From assembly GCA_027315455.1 (NCBI GenBank), contig DAHUXZ010000009.1, positions 1-64,000 on the forward strand: a stretch of DNA of 64,000 nucleotides. The letters are read 5' to 3'. Below are positions 9,416-20,047 of this stretch, in pieces. The DNA comes from Thermoplasmata archaeon. Lineage in GTDB: Archaea > Thermoplasmatota > Thermoplasmata > Lutacidiplasmatales > UBA184. The notes under the pieces are model-generated. The model searched no databases and was not told the origin of the DNA. It was given only the letters and a program-made list of their open reading frames with translations. The first letter of the stretch is position 1; every line of letters begins with the position of its first letter. The position numbers were made by a program, and so were the translations under genes.

Positions 9416-12040
9416 TCACCGGGCCGTTACCATCGGCGCCTCGGGCGTGACGGCGAGCTCGATGTGATCGCCCCGGACCTCGACGCGGACCGACGCGCCG
9501 TCGCGCACCTCCCCGGCGAGGATGCGGACGGTCAGCGGGTCGACGACGAGGCGCTGGACGGTCCGCCGAAGGGGCCGCGCCCCGAACTGCGGGTCGAACC
9601 CTTCCTCGGCGAGGCGCTCGCGCGCCTCCGGCGTGATCGTCACCTGGATGCGGCGGTCGCGCAGGCGCCCCTGGACCTGGCGGATCTGGAGATCGACGAT
9701 CTGCTCGATCTCGGCCTTCCCGAGGGTGTGGAAGACGACGATGTCGTCGAGCCGGTTGAGGAACTCCGGTCGGAAGTACGAGCGCAGCGCCCCGTCGATC
9801 ACCGAGCGGCGCTCCTCGTCGGTCTTCGCCGACGCGAGGAGGTCGGTACCGAGGTTGCTGGTCATGATCACGAGGGTGTTGCGGAAGTCGACGGTCCGGC
9901 CCTGGCCGTCGGTAAGGCGGCCTTCGTCGAGAAGCTGGAGGAGGACGTTGACGACGTCCGGGTGCGACTTCTCCACCTCATCGAAAAGGATGACGGTGTA
10001 CGGATGGGTCCGGACCGCCTCGGTGAGCTGGCCCCCCTCCTCGTACCCGACGTAGCCCGGCGGCGCCCCGATGAGGCGCGCGACGGTGTGCTTTTCCATG
10101 TACTCGCTCATGTCGAGGCGCACGAGCGCCTTCTCGCTGTGGAAGAGGAAGCCCGCGAGCGCCTTCGCGAGCTCGGTCTTCCCGACGCCCGTCGGGCCGA
10201 CGAAGAGGAACGCGCCCATCGGCCGGTTCGGGTCGGCGAGACCGCTGCGCGAGCGGCGGACGGCGCGGGCCACGGCCTCGACGGCCTCGTCCTGCCCGAT
10301 GACCCGCTCCTTGAGCTCGTCCTCCATCCGGAGCAGGCGCTGGGTCTCGCCCTCGAGCATGCGGCTGACGGGGACGCCGCTCCACTTCCCGATCACCTCG
10401 GCGATGTCGTCCTCGCCGACCTCCTCGCGCAGGAGGGTCCCCTCGGGGCTCTCGGCGGCGAGGGATTGGGTCTTCTCGGCGATCTGCTTCTGCAGCTCGG
10501 GGATCGCCCCGTAGCGGAGCCGCGCCGCCCCCTCGAGGTCGCCGGAGCGCTCGGCCTCCTCTTCCTGGCCCTTCGTCTGCTCGAGCCGCTTCCGCAGCTC
10601 GCGCACCTCCTCGATGCGGTCCTTCTCCCGCTTCCATCGGGCGAGGAGCGCCCCCTCGCGCTCCTTGAGGTTGGCCACCTCCTTGTCCAGCTTGCGGAGG
10701 CGGTCGGCCGAGGCGGGGTCGGTCTCGCGCTTGAGCGCCGCGCGCTCGATCTCGAGCTGGCGGAGCCGGCGCGAGAGCTGGTCGAGCTCGGGCGGGCGGG
10801 AGTCGAGGGCGAGGCGGACCATCGAGGCCGCCTCGTCGACGGCGTCGATCGCCTTGTCCGGAAGGTGGCGGTCGGTGATGTAGCGGGACGAAAGGGTCGC
10901 GGCGGCCACGAGCGCCGCATCGTGGATGCGGACCCCATGGTGGATCTCGTAGCGCTCGCGGAGGCCGCGCAGGATCGAGATCGTGTCCTCGACGGACGGC
11001 TCGGTCACGTAGACGGGCTGGAACCGCCGCTCGAGCGCGGCGTCCTTCTCGATGTACTTGCGGTACTCCTGGATCGTCGTCGCCCCGATCGCATGGAGGC
11101 TGCCGCGGGCGAGCGCCGGCTTGAGCAGGTTCGAGGCGTCCATCGCGCCGCCTTCGGTCGACCCGGCGTGGACAAGGGTGTGGAGCTCGTCGATGAACAG
11201 GACGATGCCGCCCTCCGACCGTTCGATCTCCTTGAGGACGGCCTTGATCCGCTCCTCGAACTCGCCGCGGAACTTCGCGCCGGCGAGCAGCGCCCCGAGG
11301 TCGAGGGCGAAGACCTTCCGGTTGCGGAGCGAGTCCGGCACGTCCCCGGCGGTGATGCGGAGCGCGAGGCCCTCGGCGATCGCGGTCTTCCCGACGCCCG
11401 GGTCCCCGACGAGCACCGGGTTGTTCTTCGTGCGGCGGGAGAGGATCTGGATCACGCGCCGGATCTCGTCGTCCCGGCCGATCACCGGGTCGAGCTTGCG
11501 CTCCCGGGCGAGCGCCGTGAGGTCCCGGGCGTAGCGCTCGAGCGCGCGGTACTCCTGCTCCTCCTGGCGGCTCTCGACCCGGCGGCCCGCGCCCCGGACC
11601 GACTCGAGCGCGGCCTCGACGGCGGCCCGACGGACGTCGACCTCCTCGAGGAGCTCCTTGGCCTTCGACTTCGCGCTCAGGAGCCCGAGGAAGAGCTCCT
11701 CGACGCTCGTGTAGCGGTCCTTTCGCTTCTGCGCCTCGGCCTCGGCGGACTCGATGACGGCCGCCAGCGGGCGGGAGACGTACTGGTCCGTCGGGGCGAC
11801 GTGGTCGGCCGTCGGCAGGCGGGCGAGGTGCTCCTCGAGGAGCCCTTCGAGCTTGGGGAGGGGGACCGAGAGGGCCTTGAGGACCTGGACCGTCGGGCCG
11901 TCGGGGTCCGAGAGAAGGGCCGCGAGCAGGTGCTCCGGCTCGACGGAGGCGTGGCGGAGCTCGGCCGCACGGGAGAACCCCTTCTCGAGCGCCGTGCGGG
12001 CCGCATCGGTCAGTCGGTCCAGCCGCATCGGGGTTTTCAT
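9416..12040 (-). CDS. clpB: ATP-dependent chaperone ClpB (HSP100)
   Basis: Clp_N repeats, two AAA modules ([35 protein letters not shown]), middle coiled coil and [25 protein letters not shown]. Confidence 0.95.
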   Translation of the reverse strand: MKTPMRLDRLTDAARTALEKGFSRAAELRHASVEPEHLLAALLSDPDGPTVQVLKALSVPLPKLEGLLEEHLARLPTADHVAPTDQYVSRPLAAVIESAEAEAQKRKDRYTSVEELFLGLLSAKSKAKELLEEVDVRRAAVEAALESVRGAGRRVESRQEEQEYRALERYARDLTALARERKLDPVIGRDDEIRRVIQILSRRTKNNPVLVGDPGVGKTAIAEGLALRITAGDVPDSLRNRKVFALDLGALLAGAKFRGEFEERIKAVLKEIERSEGGIVLFIDELHTLVHAGSTEGGAMDASNLLKPALARGSLHAIGATTIQEYRKYIEKDAALERRFQPVYVTEPSVEDTISILRGLRERYEIHHGVRIHDAALVAAATLSSRYITDRHLPDKAIDAVDEAASMVRLALDSRPPELDQLSRRLRQLEIERAALKRETDPASADRLRKLDKEVANLKEREGALLARWKREKDRIEEVRELRKRLEQTKGQEEEAERSGDLEGAARLRYGAIPELQKQIAEKTQSLAAESPEGTLLREEVGEDDIAEVIGKWSGVPVSRMLEGETQRLLRMEDELKERVIGQDEAVEAVARAVRRSRSGLADPNRPMGAFLFVGPTGVGKTELAKALAGFLFHSEKALVRLDMSEYMEKHTVARLIGAPPGYVGYEEGGQLTEAVRTHPYTVILFDEVEKSHPDVVNVLLQLLDEGRLTDGQGRTVDFRNTLVIMTSNLGTDLLASAKTDEERRSVIDGALRSYFRPEFLNRLDDIVVFHTLGKAEIEQIVDLQIRQVQGRLRDRRIQVTITPEARERLAEEGFDPQFGARPLRRTVQRLVVDPLTVRILAGEVRDGASVRVEVRGDHIELAVTPEAPMVTAR

Positions 12041-12042
12041 CG

Positions 12043-12056
12043 TCTATACCGATATA
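12043..12056. promoter_or_regulatory. AT-rich divergent promoter region (clpB / pyrD)
   Basis: TCTATACCGATATA between divergent start codons in a very GC-rich context. Confidence 0.4.
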
Positions 12057-12068
12057 AGCGGATGCCCT

Positions 12069-13028
12069 GTGCGCGGACCGGTGGCGGACCTTTCCACGCG
12101 CGTCGCGGGCCTCGCGCTGCGCAACCCGTTCCTCCTCGCCTCGGGGATCTGGGGCGAGACGGGGGAGTCGCTGCGCGGCGCCTATGAGGCCGGGGCCGGC
12201 GGGGTCATCACGAAATCGATCGGCCGCGCGCCTCGGACCGGCTATCCGAACCCGACCGTGGAGATGTACGACCGCTGGGGGTTCCTCAACGCGATGGGGC
12301 TCCCGAACCCCGGCATCGGGGAGTACCCGCGCGAGATCGCGATCGCCCGCGCCGCGGGCGCCCCGGTCATCGGCTCGGTCTTCGGACACGACGCGGAGGA
12401 GTTCGCCGAGCTCGCCGAGGCGATGGAGGGGGCCGGGGTCGCGGCGCTCGAGCTCAACCTGAGCTGCCCCCACGCCGAGGGTCTGGGCGCGGAGATCGGG
12501 TCGGAACCCGAGGCGGTCGAACGCATCACCCGCGCCGTCGTCAGCCGGACGCGGCTCCCCGTGATCGCGAAGCTCACGCCGAACACCCACGACATCGCCG
12601 CGCTCGCCCGCGCCGCCGAGCGGGGGGGCGCGAGCGCGGTGAGCGCGATCAACACCGTGCGCGGGATGGCGATCGACGTGCACCTTCGGCGCCCGACGCT
12701 GGCCCACGGCATGGGGGGTCTGAGCGGCCCGGCGATCAAGCCGGTCGGGCTCGCCTGCGTCTTCCAGATCCACCGCGCGGTCCGGATCCCTGTGATCGGG
12801 GTCGGCGGGATCGTCACCGCCGAGGACGCCCTCGAATACCTCCTCGCGGGGGCCCGCGCCGTTCAGATCGGGACCGCCGTCGCCTTGGACGGGATCGGGG
12901 TCTTCGGGACCCTGGTCCGGGACCTGGGCCGGCGCCTGGACGAGCTCGGGGTCGCCGGCCTCGAAGAGCTCATCGGGGCGGCCCACCGGACCGAGGCCGC
13001 GTCTTCGGGGACCGGCGACGCGTTATAG
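12069..13028 (+). CDS. pyrD: Dihydroorotate dehydrogenase, catalytic subunit
   Basis: LALRNPFLLASGIWGETG...ELNLSCPHAEG...VIAKLTPN...AINTVRGMAID...GVGGIVTAEDALEYLLAGARAVQIGTA; GTG start chosen. Confidence 0.92.
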   Translation: MRGPVADLSTRVAGLALRNPFLLASGIWGETGESLRGAYEAGAGGVITKSIGRAPRTGYPNPTVEMYDRWGFLNAMGLPNPGIGEYPREIAIARAAGAPVIGSVFGHDAEEFAELAEAMEGAGVAALELNLSCPHAEGLGAEIGSEPEAVERITRAVVSRTRLPVIAKLTPNTHDIAALARAAERGGASAVSAINTVRGMAIDVHLRRPTLAHGMGGLSGPAIKPVGLACVFQIHRAVRIPVIGVGGIVTAEDALEYLLAGARAVQIGTAVALDGIGVFGTLVRDLGRRLDELGVAGLEELIGAAHRTEAASSGTGDAL

Positions 13029-13049
13029 GGCGTCGGGCCTCGACCGGCC

Positions 13050-13823
13050 GTGCGCCGCATCGTCCCTGTCTCGGATCGGACCGTGGAGACGCCGAGCACC
13101 GTGACGCTGCGCTTCGTGGACGACCGGCCGGCGGCCCCCGGGCAGTTCGTGATGCTTTGGGTCCCCGGGGACGACGAGATCCCGATGTCGCTGTCCTACG
13201 TCGGACCGCGCAAAGGGGTCACGGTCAAGGTGATGGGGGCGACCAGCCGCCACATCCAGGGGATCTCCCCCGGCACCCCCCTCGGCATCCGGGGCCCGTA
13301 CGGGAACGCCTTCGACCTGACCCCCCACCGCGTGCTCCTCGTCGCGGGCGGCTCCGGCGCGGCGGTCCTCGCTCCCGCCGCGGAGGCGCTTGGCGCCCGG
13401 GGCGGCGAGGTCGAGGTCGCCCTCGGGGCGACGACCGCCTCCGAGCTGCTCTTCGAGGAACGGTTCGCGGCGATGGGGGCGGCGGTCCACGTGGCGACCG
13501 ACGACGGCTCTCGCGGGGAGCGGGGATTCGTGACCCGGCTCGTCGGCGGGCTCCTCGATCGCGGGCGGTTCGACGCGGTCTGGACCTGCGGGCCCGAGGT
13601 GATGATGCAGAAGGTGATCGCCGCCGCGCAGGGGAGCGGGGTCCCCGTCGTCTGCTCGGTCGAGCGCTGGATGAAGTGCGCTCTCGGCCTCTGCGATGCG
13701 TGCGCGCTCGGCCCGTTCCACGTGTGTGTGGACGGTCCGGTCTTCCCCGCCGAACGCCTCTCCCCGATCCCCGAGTTCGGCCACACGAAGCACGACGCCG
13801 CCGGCCGGCGGGTCCCGGGGTAG
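13050..13823 (+). CDS. pyrK: Dihydroorotate dehydrogenase electron-transfer subunit
   Basis: FAD/NAD-binding fold plus C-terminal Cys cluster CSVERWMKCALGLCDACALGPFHVCVDGPVF. Confidence 0.92.
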   Translation: MRRIVPVSDRTVETPSTVTLRFVDDRPAAPGQFVMLWVPGDDEIPMSLSYVGPRKGVTVKVMGATSRHIQGISPGTPLGIRGPYGNAFDLTPHRVLLVAGGSGAAVLAPAAEALGARGGEVEVALGATTASELLFEERFAAMGAAVHVATDDGSRGERGFVTRLVGGLLDRGRFDAVWTCGPEVMMQKVIAAAQGSGVPVVCSVERWMKCALGLCDACALGPFHVCVDGPVFPAERLSPIPEFGHTKHDAAGRRVPG

Positions 13824-13872
13824 CCCCGGGCCCAGAGCAAGGTCTTTTGACCGCCGCCCGCTAAGGGGGCCG

Positions 13873-14532
13873 ATGCGTCGGGGCCGGTTTGTCATCGGGA
13901 TCGTTCTTCTGCTGATCGGCCTGGTCCTGGTGGTCCTGCCCTTCGTCGCGACGACGACGGAGTCGGTCGCCCCGAGCCAGGTGCTGACCCTGACGCCGGC
14001 GTTCGTCGGCTCGGGCACGGTCACGGTCAGCTGGTCGGGGGCGCCGACCTCGACCTTCGTCAAGCTCTATTCCTGCGCGACGTCGGTCTGCGACTCCGGT
14101 TCGACGGTCGCCACCGGCCAGGGCGGCTCGGGGTCGTTCTCCGCCTCGCTCTCCTCCGGTCAGACCTACGGGATCCAGGTCACGGGGACCGGGAGCGCCG
14201 CGGTCACCCTCACCCTTCGGACCCTCGGTCTCACGATCCCGATGATCGCCGGCATCGTCCTCCTCCTGGTGGGGATCGTGGTCGTCGCGCTGAGCTTCCG
14301 CCGCCCGGCCCACGACGCGACGCCCGGCGGTGAGGCGCCGCCCGCTCCGCAGGGAGCCGCCGAGGGGGCGCCGGCCCCTGAGCCCGAGGAGACGGTCGCG
14401 TCCCCGACCCCCACCCCGCCCGCCGCGGGAGGCAGTCGGCCGCCCCTCACCTGCGCGCACTGCGGCGCCGTCAACGAGGTCTGGCTGACGAACTGCCGCA
14501 CCTGTAAGCGCCCGCTCAAGACGACGGGGTAG
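13873..14532 (+). CDS. Two-TM membrane protein with C-terminal zinc ribbon
   Basis: TM at N-terminus (FVIGIVLLLIGLVLVVLPFV) and mid-protein (IPMIAGIVLLLVGIVVVALSF); C-terminal CAHCGAVNEVWLTNCRTCKRPL. Confidence 0.7.
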   Translation: MRRGRFVIGIVLLLIGLVLVVLPFVATTTESVAPSQVLTLTPAFVGSGTVTVSWSGAPTSTFVKLYSCATSVCDSGSTVATGQGGSGSFSASLSSGQTYGIQVTGTGSAAVTLTLRTLGLTIPMIAGIVLLLVGIVVVALSFRRPAHDATPGGEAPPAPQGAAEGAPAPEPEETVASPTPTPPAAGGSRPPLTCAHCGAVNEVWLTNCRTCKRPLKTTG

Positions 14533-14625
14533 TTCGCTCCGGACGGGGCCGGCGACCGCCCGCGACGCGGGCGCCGGGCGCTGACTTTAAGGTCGGACCC
14601 CGCTACCAGCGCGGGGGGGAGCGGT

Positions 14626-16260
14626 GTGAAGGTCATTGTCGTGAGCGGGGGCGTGATCTCGGGCTTGGGCAAGGGGATCACGACCTCGTCGCTCGGGCGC
14701 CTGCTCAAGGCGCGCGGCATCCCCGTCACGATCCTCAAGATCGACCCCTACCTCAACGTCGACGCCGGCACGATGAACCCCTACCAGCACGGCGAGGTGT
14801 TCGTGCTGGACGACGGGACCGAGGCCGACCTTGACCTCGGCAACTACGAGCGCTTCCTCGGCCAGAGCCTGGTCGGGACGCACAACCTCACCACGGGGAA
14901 GATCTACCGCTCCGTCATCGAGAAGGAGCGGCGGGGCGATTACCTGGGCAACACCGTCCAGATCATCCCGCACGTCACCGGGGAGATCAAGCGGACGATC
15001 CGGGAGGTTGCCCAGGCCTCGGGGGCCGAGGTCGTCCTGGTCGAGGTCGGGGGGACCGTCGGCGACATCGAGTCGATGCCGTTCCTGGAGGCGTTGCGGG
15101 AGCTCTCCTACGAGCTCGGCGAGGGGCACGTCGCCTTCGTCCACACCACGCTCGTCCCGGTCGTCGGTCCCGTCGGCGAGGCGAAGACGAAGCCGACGCA
15201 GCACTCGGTGCGTGAGCTGAGGGCGATCGGCATTCGCCCCACGATGATCATCGCCCGCGGGCCGACGCCCCTCGCGCCGGACATCAAAGCGAAGATCTCC
15301 CTCTTCTGCGATGTCGCGCCCGAGGCCGTCATCTCCGTCCCGGACCAGTCGATCATCTACGAGGTCCCCCTCGTCCTCGAGGCGCAAGGCGTCGGAACCC
15401 ACCTCACCCGCCTCCTCGGCCTGCCGGACCGCGAGCCCGACTACGCCGCGTGGAAGGAGTTCCTCGCGACGTACCGGCGCGAGGAGGGCTCGGTGGAGGT
15501 CGCCGTCGTGGGGAAGTACACGGACCTGCGGGACGCGTATCTCTCCCACATCGAGGCGTTCCACCACGTCCAGGGCCGGCTCGGCTGCGCGATCCGCCTC
15601 CAGTGGTACGACGCGGAGGACCTTCCGCGCAACCCGGGGGCCCTCGGCCGCCTGAAGCGGTCCGACGCCATCCTCGTCCCGGGTGGCTTCGGGACCCGCG
15701 GGGTGGAGGGCAAGGCCCAGGCGATCGAGATCGCGCGGACGGACGGGATCCCCTTCCTCGGCATCTGCTACGGCTTCCAGATGGCGGCCGTCGAGTTCGC
15801 CCGCCACGCCCTGAACCTTCCCTCGGCCAACACGACCGAGGTCGACCCCCACACCCCCGACCCCGTCGTCTGCCTCCTCGAGGAGCAGAAGGCGCTCACG
15901 GGCCTCGGCGGGACGATGCGTCTCGGCGCCCAGCGGGTCGTCCTCACGGAGGGCTCGCGCGTCGCCCACGCCTACGGCCGTACCGAGGTCTGGGAGCGCC
16001 ACCGTCACCGCTACGAGATCAACCCGAGCTACCTCGAGCGGTTCCGCGAGCACGGGCTCGTCGTCTCCGGCCGGGCCGTGGACGGCCGTGTCGAGGTCCT
16101 GGAGCTCGAGACCCATCCCTTCTTCCTCGGGGTGCAGTACCACCCCGAGTTCCTCTCCCGACCCGAGGCCCCCCACCCGCTCTTCCTCGAGCTCGTCCGG
16201 GCGGCGCTCGCACGCAAGGAGGTGCCCGCCCCTGTCGTTGCCCCGCCGGCTGGCGCGTGA
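14626..16260 (+). CDS. pyrG: CTP synthase
   Basis: [31 protein letters not shown]...[25 protein letters not shown]; glutaminase [11 protein letters not shown]. Confidence 0.96.
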   Translation: MKVIVVSGGVISGLGKGITTSSLGRLLKARGIPVTILKIDPYLNVDAGTMNPYQHGEVFVLDDGTEADLDLGNYERFLGQSLVGTHNLTTGKIYRSVIEKERRGDYLGNTVQIIPHVTGEIKRTIREVAQASGAEVVLVEVGGTVGDIESMPFLEALRELSYELGEGHVAFVHTTLVPVVGPVGEAKTKPTQHSVRELRAIGIRPTMIIARGPTPLAPDIKAKISLFCDVAPEAVISVPDQSIIYEVPLVLEAQGVGTHLTRLLGLPDREPDYAAWKEFLATYRREEGSVEVAVVGKYTDLRDAYLSHIEAFHHVQGRLGCAIRLQWYDAEDLPRNPGALGRLKRSDAILVPGGFGTRGVEGKAQAIEIARTDGIPFLGICYGFQMAAVEFARHALNLPSANTTEVDPHTPDPVVCLLEEQKALTGLGGTMRLGAQRVVLTEGSRVAHAYGRTEVWERHRHRYEINPSYLERFREHGLVVSGRAVDGRVEVLELETHPFFLGVQYHPEFLSRPEAPHPLFLELVRAALARKEVPAPVVAPPAGA

Positions 16261-17542
16261 GCTCAGCGCGCTCGACGGAACGGTCGTCCGGATCGGCGGC
16301 CACCTCGAGGACTACCGCGCGCTCGGCGGCGTCGCGTTCGCGATCGTCCGGGACGGCTCCGGGACGGTCCAGGTCACCCTCAAGAAGGGCTCGACCGACC
16401 CCGCGCTGTTCGCCCTCCTCGAGACCCTGCCGCGGGAGTCCGTTCTCCGCGTCGACGGGACCGTTCGCCGGTCGGAGAAGGCCCGGCGGGGGGTCGAGCT
16501 CGTCCCGAGCGCGATCGAGGTGCTGAGCGCGGCCGAGGTGCCGCTGCCCCTCGGGGTCGTCGACAAGGTCGGCGCCGAGCTGGACACTCGCCTCAACCAC
16601 CGCGTCCTCGACCTGCGTAAGCCCGGGGTCCGGCAGGTCTTCGAGCTCCGGAGCGCGCTGCTCGCAGGGCTCCGTCACGCCTTCCGGGCGCGGGGGTTTC
16701 TCGAGGTGGAGACGCCGAAGCTCCTCCGTCAGGGCGCGGAGGGCGGGGCGACGCTCTTCCCCGTCGAGTACTTCGAGGAGCGCGCCTACCTCGCCCAGAG
16801 CCCCCAGCTCTACAAGCAGATGCTGATGAGCGCGGGGTTCGAGCGCGTGTTCGAGATCGCCCCCGCGTTCCGGGCCGAGCCGTCGGACACCGTGCGCCAC
16901 ATCACCGAGTTCACGAGCCTCGACGCGGAGATGGCCTACATCGATTCCGCCGACGACCTCCGGACGGCCCTCGAGGGGATCCTGGCGGACGCGATCGGTG
17001 AGGCCCGGGGCGCCCTCGCGGGCCTCGGCCACCCCCTCGCCGCCGCGCTCCCCGAGGTGCGAACGCCGTTCCCGCGGTTCCCTTTCCGCGAGGTCGAAGG
17101 CTGGCTGGGACGACCGGGGGCGGACCGGGACCTCTCGACCGAGGACGAGAAGAAGGTCGGGGAGGTCGCGGAGAAGGAGCACGGGGCCTCCTTCTACTAC
17201 ATCACCGAGTTTCCGACGGCCGTCAAGATCGCGACCTTCTACGCCCGGCGCCAGGACGACCACCCGGACCTCACGGGCTACTTCGACCTCGGCTATCGGG
17301 GCCTCGAGCTCGCGAGCGGGGGCCCGCGCGAGCACCGTCTCGCCCGCCTCCTCGACAACTTCCGGGCCGCGGGGGTCGACACGGCCGGCTTCGCCGGCTA
17401 CCTCGAGGCGTTCCGGTTCGGCATGCCGCCGCACGGGGGATGGGGGCTCGGCCTCGACCGCCTCGTCTGGGTCCTCGCGGGGGTCGCCAACATCCGTGAG
17501 GCACGATTATTCCCTCGCGACCGTTACCGCCTGGAGCCGTAG
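16238..17542 (+). CDS. aspS: Aspartyl-tRNA synthetase (archaeal type)
   Basis: OB fold then [44 protein letters not shown]...[25 protein letters not shown] start inferred, overlapping pyrG. Confidence 0.92.
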   Translation: MPRRLARELSALDGTVVRIGGHLEDYRALGGVAFAIVRDGSGTVQVTLKKGSTDPALFALLETLPRESVLRVDGTVRRSEKARRGVELVPSAIEVLSAAEVPLPLGVVDKVGAELDTRLNHRVLDLRKPGVRQVFELRSALLAGLRHAFRARGFLEVETPKLLRQGAEGGATLFPVEYFEERAYLAQSPQLYKQMLMSAGFERVFEIAPAFRAEPSDTVRHITEFTSLDAEMAYIDSADDLRTALEGILADAIGEARGALAGLGHPLAAALPEVRTPFPRFPFREVEGWLGRPGADRDLSTEDEKKVGEVAEKEHGASFYYITEFPTAVKIATFYARRQDDHPDLTGYFDLGYRGLELASGGPREHRLARLLDNFRAAGVDTAGFAGYLEAFRFGMPPHGGWGLGLDRLVWVLAGVANIREARLFPRDRYRLEP

Positions 17543-17554
17543 GAGGACGCTCAG

Positions 17555-19666
17555 ATGGTCGCCGCCGGCCGCACCCTTCCCGCGGGCCCCGAGCTCGTGG
17601 GGCGATGGGTCCAGGTCCTCGAGGAGGAGGTGCTGCGCCCCCGCATCCTGGAGATCGCGGACCGCTACCCGGAGGAGCGCTCCCTCGAGGTCGCGTTCGG
17701 ACGCATCGAGGGGGTCGACACGGCGCTCGCCGACCTGCTCCTCGAGCGACCGGAGGAGGTCCTCGGGGCCGGCTCGCGGGCGATGCGCGAGCTCGTCCCC
17801 GTCGCCGGGCCCGAGGCCGAGGGCCTGCGGATGCGGATCACGGGCCTCCCGACGACCGTGCGGCGGCTGATCCGCTCGATCCGGGAGACCGACCTCAACC
17901 GATTCCTGGCCGTCGACGGGATCGTGCGCAAGGCGACGGAGGTCCGCCCGCAGATCCGGGACGCGGTGTTCAACTGCCTCGCCTGCCGCCAGGACATCCA
18001 CGAGATCCAGGACGACGGGGCGCTGATGCTGCGCGAGCCGAACGAGTGCCCGCACTGCGGCAAGCCCGTGGGCCGCACCCGCTTCCGCCTTCTTCCCGAG
18101 AAGTCCACCTACATCGACTCGCAGCGCATCGAGGTCCAGGAGAACCCGGAGAACCTCAAGGGGGGCGCCCACCCGCAGGGGCTCACCGTCCTCCTGACCG
18201 AGGACCTCACGGGCCGGGTGATCCCCGGCAACCGCGTCGTCGTCAACGGCGTCCTCAAGAGCCAGCAGCGGGCGTCGGCGTCGCGGACCGGGCTCCTCCG
18301 CTCGACGACGTTCGACCTCATGCTCCTCGGCAACTCGCTCGAGTACAAGCAGCAGGAGTACGAGGAGATCGCGATCTCCGAGGAGGAGGAGCAGCTCATC
18401 CTGCGCTTCCGCGGCGACCCGACGGTCGTCGACACGATCGTGCTGTCGCTCGCCCCGACGATCAAGGGGATGGAGGACGAAAAGGAGGCGATCGCCCTCC
18501 AGCTCTTCGGGGGGGTCGAGAAGCGGCACTCCGACGGCGTCCGCATCCGCGGCGACATCCACGTCCTCCTCATCGGGGACCCGGGGACGGCGAAGAGCCA
18601 GCTCCTCCGCTACATCGCCGACGTGGCCCCGCGCGGGATCTACACGAGCGGCAAGGGGGCGACCGCCGCCGGGCTGACGGCCGCCGCGGTCAAGGACGAC
18701 TTCGCCGGCGGCCGGTGGGTCCTCGAGGCGGGGATGCTCGTCCTCGCCGACGGGGGGATCGCCGTGGTCGACGAGCTCGACAAGATGACCCCCGAGGACC
18801 GCTCGGCGATGCACGAGGCTCTCGAGCAGCAGACGGTCTCCGTCGCGAAGGCCGGCATCACGGCGACGCTCAACGCCCGTTGCCCCGTCCTCGCCGCGGC
18901 GAACCCGAAGTGGGGCCGATTCAACACCGAGAAGTTCATCAGCGAGCAGATCGACCTTCCCCCGACCCTCCTCTCGCGCTTCGACGTGATCTTCTCGATC
19001 CAGGACCGGCCCGACCACGAGCGCGACCGGATCCTCGCGAACCGCATCCTCCTCTCGCACCAGGAGGGCGAGCACCGCGAGGTGATGCGTGGCGCCGGCG
19101 AGACCCCCGGCGCCGGCGACGCGCCGTTCTCCCCGGAGTTCCTGCGCAAGTTCATCGCGTACGCCCGGCGCACCGTCCGCCCGGTCCTGTCGAACGAGGC
19201 GCTCCAGGCCCTCGAGGACTTCTACGTCAAGGTCCGGGGCAAGGGGGAGGAGCCGAACTCCCCGGTCCCGATCACCGCCCGCCAGCTCGAGGCGCTCGTG
19301 CGCCTGAGCGAGGCCGCGGCCAGGGCGCGGCTCTCGCCGGTGGTGAGCCTCGCCGACGCCGAGCGGGCGACCCGGCTGTTCCAGAAGTTCCTCGACCGCA
19401 TCACCCCGCCGAACGAGAAGCTCGACATCGACGTCGTCACGACCGGCGTCTCGCGCAGCCAGCGCGAGCGCATCGACATCGTCCAGGGGGTGATGCGCCG
19501 CCTCCAGGAGGAGGGCGGCGGATCCTTCACCCTGGCGGAGGTCAGGGACGCCGCCGAGCGCGAGGGGGTCCCCGGCGGCCGGACCGAGGCGCTCTTCCAG
19601 ATGCTCCGCAACCAGGGCGAGCTCATCGAGGTCCGCCCCGACCGCTGGCAGCTCGTGCGCTTCTGA
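17555..19666 (+). CDS. mcm: Replicative helicase MCM
   Basis: Zinc motif CLACRQD...CPHCGKP; HVLLIGDPGTAKSQLLRYIADVAPRGIYTSGKG; LSRFDVIF arginine finger. Confidence 0.97.
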   Translation: MVAAGRTLPAGPELVGRWVQVLEEEVLRPRILEIADRYPEERSLEVAFGRIEGVDTALADLLLERPEEVLGAGSRAMRELVPVAGPEAEGLRMRITGLPTTVRRLIRSIRETDLNRFLAVDGIVRKATEVRPQIRDAVFNCLACRQDIHEIQDDGALMLREPNECPHCGKPVGRTRFRLLPEKSTYIDSQRIEVQENPENLKGGAHPQGLTVLLTEDLTGRVIPGNRVVVNGVLKSQQRASASRTGLLRSTTFDLMLLGNSLEYKQQEYEEIAISEEEEQLILRFRGDPTVVDTIVLSLAPTIKGMEDEKEAIALQLFGGVEKRHSDGVRIRGDIHVLLIGDPGTAKSQLLRYIADVAPRGIYTSGKGATAAGLTAAAVKDDFAGGRWVLEAGMLVLADGGIAVVDELDKMTPEDRSAMHEALEQQTVSVAKAGITATLNARCPVLAAANPKWGRFNTEKFISEQIDLPPTLLSRFDVIFSIQDRPDHERDRILANRILLSHQEGEHREVMRGAGETPGAGDAPFSPEFLRKFIAYARRTVRPVLSNEALQALEDFYVKVRGKGEEPNSPVPITARQLEALVRLSEAAARARLSPVVSLADAERATRLFQKFLDRITPPNEKLDIDVVTTGVSRSQRERIDIVQGVMRRLQEEGGGSFTLAEVRDAAEREGVPGGRTEALFQMLRNQGELIEVRPDRWQLVRF

Positions 19667-19721
19667 GCCGCCGAGAAGGGTGATAACCCCCTCCCCCTTC
19701 CTTCGGGCAGGAGCGGGGCCC

Positions 19722-20036
19722 GTGGCCGAGGACGGGATCGTCATGCGCATCCACCGGGTCCGCGCCGAGGTCGTCGTCGCCGCCTGCGATTGCGAGCTCG
19801 TCGGGCAGGACCTCCCCGTCGGGGCCGCCGGGCGGACGGTCCGCATCTCGGCCGACTTCTACGGCGAACGGGTCGTCTCCCGCGAGGAGCTCCTCTGGGC
19901 GCTGCGGCGGGCGACGGTCGTGAACCTCTTGGGCCGCCGGGTCATCGAGGTCGCGCGGAGTGAAGGGCTCGTCGCCGACGGGGGGCTCGGGAGCCTCGGC
20001 GGGCACCCCCACGCCGAGGTCTTCGCGATGCTATAG
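19722..20036 (+). CDS. DUF424 family protein
   Basis: MRIHRVRAEVVVAACDCELVGQDL...ISADFYGERVVSREELLWALRRATVVNLLGRRVIEVARSEGLV; followed by NMD3 as in many archaea. Confidence 0.8.
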   Translation: MAEDGIVMRIHRVRAEVVVAACDCELVGQDLPVGAAGRTVRISADFYGERVVSREELLWALRRATVVNLLGRRVIEVARSEGLVADGGLGSLGGHPHAEVFAML

Positions 20037-20047
20037 TGAGGGGCGAC

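Noticed and set aside
9323-12187. 954-aa plus-strand ORF antisense to clpB
   Set aside because: Shadow ORF caused by high GC; Leu/Asp/Arg repetitive composition without homology.
9978-12986. 1002-aa minus-strand ORF
   Set aside because: Overlaps clpB in another frame and runs antisense through pyrD; Pro/Arg/Gly-rich with no recognisable motif.
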